Assembly (NCBI GenBank): GCA_944384285.1
Contig: CALWSX010000199.1
Span: 1 to 16,463, forward strand
DNA: 16,463 nucleotides
Reading direction: 5' to 3'
Origin: an uncultured Lachnospiraceae bacterium
GTDB taxonomy: Bacteria; Bacillota; Clostridia; Lachnospirales; Anaerotignaceae
The notes under the pieces are model-generated. The model made no database searches. It had not been told where the DNA came from and worked only from the letters and a program-made list of their open reading frames with translations. Below, one piece after another: positions 13,807-16,463 of the stretch (position 1 is its first letter; every line of letters begins with the position of its first letter). Position numbers and translations under genes: made by a program.

Positions 13807-14022
13807 ATGACTCTTGATATATTAAAAACAAATTCTTCCGCAACAATAAAAAAATTAAACCTCCCTTCTGACAGAAAAAGACGCCTTCAGGATATGGGAG
13901 TTACGGAAGGAACAACTGTAAAACACATACAGTCTAATTTTTTAAAAAGTTTATATGCCTATGATGTAAGAGGCACTGTAATTGCCCTTAGATATGAAGA
14001 TATTTGTAATATAGAAATATAA
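13807..14022 (+). CDS. feoA: FeoA, ferrous iron transport accessory protein
   Basis: A small 71-residue cytoplasmic SH3-like protein that assists the FeoB iron channel. It contains the family pattern KKLNLPSDRKRRLQDMGVTEGT (17-38, read in two parts: a basic LNLPSDRKRRL and the turn DMGVTEG), followed by GTVIALRYEDICNIEI at the C-terminus, where the usual G-x-x-I/V-A-L-R strand is recognisable. The length is normal. SD AAGGTGA lies 5 nt before the ATG. It is 12 nt ahead of feoB. A -10 such as TACTAT may lie in the short gap after the pyr terminator, but no matching -35 or iron-regulator (Fur/DtxR-type) box could be recognised. Confidence 0.93.
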   Translation: MTLDILKTNSSATIKKLNLPSDRKRRLQDMGVTEGTTVKHIQSNFLKSLYAYDVRGTVIALRYEDICNIEI

Positions 14023-14034
14023 AAGGAGCAGCGT

Positions 14035-16122
14035 ATGGGAAATAAAACTTTAAATCTTAGCAAAGATAAAGTTTCAGTTGCTTTAGCTGGAAACCCAAAC
14101 GTCGGAAAAAGTACAGTTTTTAACTATTTAACAGGCCTTAATCAACATACAGGAAATTGGCCCGGAAAAACTGTTGTAAATAAAACCGGAAAATTCTCAT
14201 ACAAAGACAAAACTTTTGATATTGTGGATCTTCCAGGAACTTATTCCCTTTTATCTGATTCTGAAGAAGAAAAAAGCGCCAGAGATTATATTTGTTTTGA
14301 AAAACCTGATATTGTTGTTATTGTTTTAGATTCAACATGTATTGAAAGAAACTTAAATCTTGCACTTCAAATATCAGAAATTCATTCAAATATTATAATT
14401 TGTCTTAATCTTATAGACGAAGCAGAAAAAAAGGGAATTTTTGTTTCAAAAGAAAAACTTGAAAAAGAACTTTTAAAACCTGTTATACAAATTAGTGCTG
14501 CAAAAAAAATAAATATGGATTTGCTTAAAGAAGAAATTTATTTAAGAAGTTTTGAAGACAAAAAAAATAATGAAATAAGTAAAATAATACATTATAAAGA
14601 TGAAATTGAAAATTCTTTAAAAAATATTACAGATATACTTCCTGATAACGTTTCTTCTTACAAACGTTGGGTAGCTTTAAGACTTCTTGAAGGAAATTCT
14701 GAAATATGCAAAACTATTACAGATAATTTTTATTTAACTGAAAATACTGATTTAAAAAATGTTGTCGAAATAGAAAAAAATTTATTAAAAGAAAAAAATA
14801 TAAATGTTTCTGATGAAATTATACTTGGAAATTATAATAAAGCAAAAAATATTTCAGAAAAATGTGTAACCTTCAAAAAAGAAAACCATTTGAAAAGAGA
14901 CCGTACTATCGACAAATTTCTCACAAATAAAATAACAGGTATCCCAATTATGTTTATTGTGTTTATGTTCATACTTTGGATTACTGTTAAAGGCGCAAAT
15001 TATCCTTCTGAACTGCTTTTTTCATTCTTCGGCAAAGTAGAAAACATTTTATACAATATATGCATTGAATATAATGTTCCTGTATTTATAACCGGAATGC
15101 TTGTATTTGGCATGTTCAGAGTTTTGTCATGGGTAGTTTCTGTTATGCTTCCTCCTATGGCTATTTTCTTCCCTCTTTTTACCATTTTGGAGGATTTTGG
15201 ATATCTTCCAAGAGTTGCCTTTAATCTGGACGGTTGTTTTAAAAAATGCTGCACTTGCGGAAAACAATGTCTTACAATGTGTATGGGACTTGGTTGTAAT
15301 GCCGCAGGGGTTATAGGAGCAAGAATTATAAACTCCCCTCGTGAACGCCTTATTGCAATTTTAACCAATAACTTTATGCCGTGTAATGGTAGATTTCCTT
15401 CATTAATTGCCGTTTCCACAATGTTTTTTTCCTCAGGCATTTTTTTGATTAACGGAAGTCTTTTTACTGCATTTATATTAATGAGCGTTATTACTTTCGG
15501 AGTATTAGTTACTTTTTTAATATCATATATTCTTTCTAAAACTTTTTTAAAGGGTGTACCCTCCTTTTTCGTTTTAGAACTTCCTCCCTACAGAACACCC
15601 CAATTTACAAGAGTTATTGTCACATCAATATTTGACAGAACACTTTTTGTATTTTTGCTTGCTATAATGATTGCCGCACCTGCCGGACTTATTATATGGC
15701 TTTTATCAAATGTTTATATATACGACAAAAGCATTCTAATTTATATTTCAAATTTTCTTGACCCTTTAGGTAAATTTATGGGGCTTGACGGCATAATTCT
15801 TACAGCTTTTATATTAGGTTTTCCGGCAAATGAAATTGTAATTCCTCTTATAATAATGGGATATCTAAAAACAGGAAGTATCGCTGAATTTTCTTCTCTA
15901 ATTGAACTTAAAAATCTTCTTGTAGAAAACAACTGGACTATAACTACAGCACTTTGTTTTATATGTTTTTCTCTTATGCACTGGCCTTGTTCAACAACAC
16001 TTTTAACTATTAAAAAAGAATGCGGAAGCATTAAATATACATTAATGGCATTTTTTATACCTACTATTTGCGGTATAACCGTGTGCGCTATTATAAATTT
16101 TGTTTCTAATATTTTGTTTTAA
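14035..16122 (+). CDS. feoB: FeoB, ferrous iron transporter with GTPase domain
   Basis: A 695-residue inner membrane Fe2+ uptake protein. The N-terminal G domain has G1 GNPNVGKS (19-26), G2 region TGNWPGKTV (39-47), G3 DLPG (65-68), G4 NLID (125-128) and G5-like SAAKK. A helical spacer (about 165-290) follows, then the membrane domain from about 300 to 690 with the two Gate regions. The first Gate part reads ILEDFGYLPRVAFNLDG then a cysteine-dense stretch (C401, C405, C406, C408, C412, C416, C421) and continues NAAGVIGARIINSPRERL and NNFMPCNGRFPS. The C-terminus has MHWPCSTTLLTIKKE. The cysteine-rich form belongs to the FeoB subgroup seen in Clostridia, as far as I recall. SD AAAGGAG lies before the ATG. 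It forms an operon with feoA. No convincing terminator follows. Confidence 0.96.
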   Translation: MGNKTLNLSKDKVSVALAGNPNVGKSTVFNYLTGLNQHTGNWPGKTVVNKTGKFSYKDKTFDIVDLPGTYSLLSDSEEEKSARDYICFEKPDIVVIVLDSTCIERNLNLALQISEIHSNIIICLNLIDEAEKKGIFVSKEKLEKELLKPVIQISAAKKINMDLLKEEIYLRSFEDKKNNEISKIIHYKDEIENSLKNITDILPDNVSSYKRWVALRLLEGNSEICKTITDNFYLTENTDLKNVVEIEKNLLKEKNINVSDEIILGNYNKAKNISEKCVTFKKENHLKRDRTIDKFLTNKITGIPIMFIVFMFILWITVKGANYPSELLFSFFGKVENILYNICIEYNVPVFITGMLVFGMFRVLSWVVSVMLPPMAIFFPLFTILEDFGYLPRVAFNLDGCFKKCCTCGKQCLTMCMGLGCNAAGVIGARIINSPRERLIAILTNNFMPCNGRFPSLIAVSTMFFSSGIFLINGSLFTAFILMSVITFGVLVTFLISYILSKTFLKGVPSFFVLELPPYRTPQFTRVIVTSIFDRTLFVFLLAIMIAAPAGLIIWLLSNVYIYDKSILIYISNFLDPLGKFMGLDGIILTAFILGFPANEIVIPLIIMGYLKTGSIAEFSSLIELKNLLVENNWTITTALCFICFSLMHWPCSTTLLTIKKECGSIKYTLMAFFIPTICGITVCAIINFVSNILF

Positions 16123-16244
16123 AATAATAAAAACGCTTTTATAAAAATCTTATTATAAGCTATAAATTAATTGAAAATTGGAAATAAATATATTAAAATT
16201 ATTTCTGGAATGTTAAAATATTTTATATATCACATAACTTTTTC

Positions 16245-16273
16245 TTGATTTTAGAAATGGGCTATGATATAAT
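16245..16273 (+). promoter_or_regulatory. Promoter of rpsB
   Basis: TTGATT (16245-16250), a 17-bp spacer and TATAAT (16268-16273) with TGA before it (extended -10). Transcription would start near 16280. Confidence 0.75.
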
Positions 16274-16279
16274 TTACAA

Positions 16280-16387
16280 GATGTATTATAACACACATAT
16301 TCCCAAAACTTGGATGGTGCTTAAAGTCTTAAGTTTCCTTGTTTGATTGGAGAATGTGGAGGATAAACCAAATAGGAGGATTTTTTT
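16280..16387 (+). promoter_or_regulatory. 5' leader of rpsB
   Basis: About 108 nt from the predicted transcription start to the ATG. It contains a small CTTAA-AGTC-TTAAG hairpin (16320-16333), which can be replaced by pairing AAACTT (16306-16311) with AAGTTT (16331-16336). An extra GGAGG at 16358-16362 is not followed by a usable start. Ribosomal protein leaders are often autoregulated, but no known S2-binding motif was recognised. Confidence 0.35.
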
Positions 16388-16463
16388 ATGAGCGTTATTT
16401 CAATGAAACAATTATTAGAAGCAGGTGTTCACTTTGGACATCAGACAAGAAGATGGAACCCTA
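16388..16463 (+). CDS. rpsB: 30S ribosomal protein S2 (N-terminal fragment)
   Basis: The first 25 codons only; the gene leaves the right edge. MSVISMKQLLEAGVHFGHQTRRWNP is the highly conserved S2 start (LLEAGVHFGHQTRRWNP). S2 binds late to the 30S subunit near S1 in other bacteria and the anti-SD region. SD AGGAGG (16374-16379) is 8 nt before the ATG. It has its own promoter. In Firmicutes rpsB is usually followed by tsf (elongation factor Ts), which would lie outside the window. Confidence 0.95.
   Translation, partial: MSVISMKQLLEAGVHFGHQTRRWNP

Noticed and set aside
16123..16160. Terminator after feoB
   Set aside because: The sequence is AT-rich with only imperfect short pairings (GCTT/AAGC) and no T tract after them; not strong enough to call.
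16313..16348. Upstream ORF ATGGTGCTTAAAGTC... in the rpsB leader
   Set aside because: Ten codons without an SD; no attenuator follows it.

Overview
The window reads as a chromosomal segment of a low-GC Gram-positive bacterium, most likely a clostridial Firmicute. By eye the GC content is around 30%. Start codons are usually preceded by AGGAGG-type Shine-Dalgarno (SD) sites, terminators are hairpins with T tracts, and the gene content (PyrD class 1B with PyrK, KtrAB potassium uptake, clostridial-type FeoB) fits. Almost everything is housekeeping. I see no prophage, insertion sequence, CRISPR array or toxin-antitoxin pair.

Layout, left to right. 1-281 (-): 5' part of miaB (tRNA methylthiotransferase), cut by the window edge. 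399-1289 (-): a 296-residue protein I do not recognise. 1432-1513 (+): tRNA-Leu(CAA) with its own promoter and terminator. 1648-2118 (+): a NimA-like flavin split-barrel protein. 2201-3286 (-): a lipoprotein with a C-terminal TlpA/ResA-like thioredoxin domain. 3437 to about 6262 (-): an operon ktrB-ktrA-TrmH-family RNA methyltransferase, whose last two genes overlap by ATGA. 6524-7633 (+): aroC, divergent from ktrB and convergent with trpS (7674-8678, -). 9128-13695 (+): the pyrimidine operon pyrC-pyrF-pyrK-pyrD-pyrE. 13807-16122 (+): feoA-feoB ferrous iron uptake. 16388-end (+): start of rpsB (ribosomal protein S2).

The most interesting element is the leader of the pyr operon (about 8961-9127). 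A strong promoter is followed by a well-spaced SD and an 18-codon leader ORF (9006-9062). The ORF ends in a 17-nt all-pyrimidine tract, then tandem TAG stops. Seven bases later begins an intrinsic terminator (9070-9104), ahead of pyrC. This is the architecture of the enterobacterial pyrBI UTP-sensing attenuator, in an operon type that in Firmicutes is normally controlled by the RNA-binding protein PyrR. No PyrR-type binding loop was recognised here.

The pyr genes supply steps 3-6 of de novo UMP synthesis: dihydroorotase, the NAD-linked PyrD/PyrK dihydroorotate dehydrogenase, orotate phosphoribosyltransferase and OMP decarboxylase. The genes for the first two steps (carAB, pyrB) are not in the window. 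Several starts were moved inward from the longest ORF because the SD lies inside the longer reading frame (trpS, pyrC, pyrE) or just before the inner ATG (pyrD). The start of ktrB is unresolved: family-conserved N-terminal residues lie upstream of the first standard start codon.
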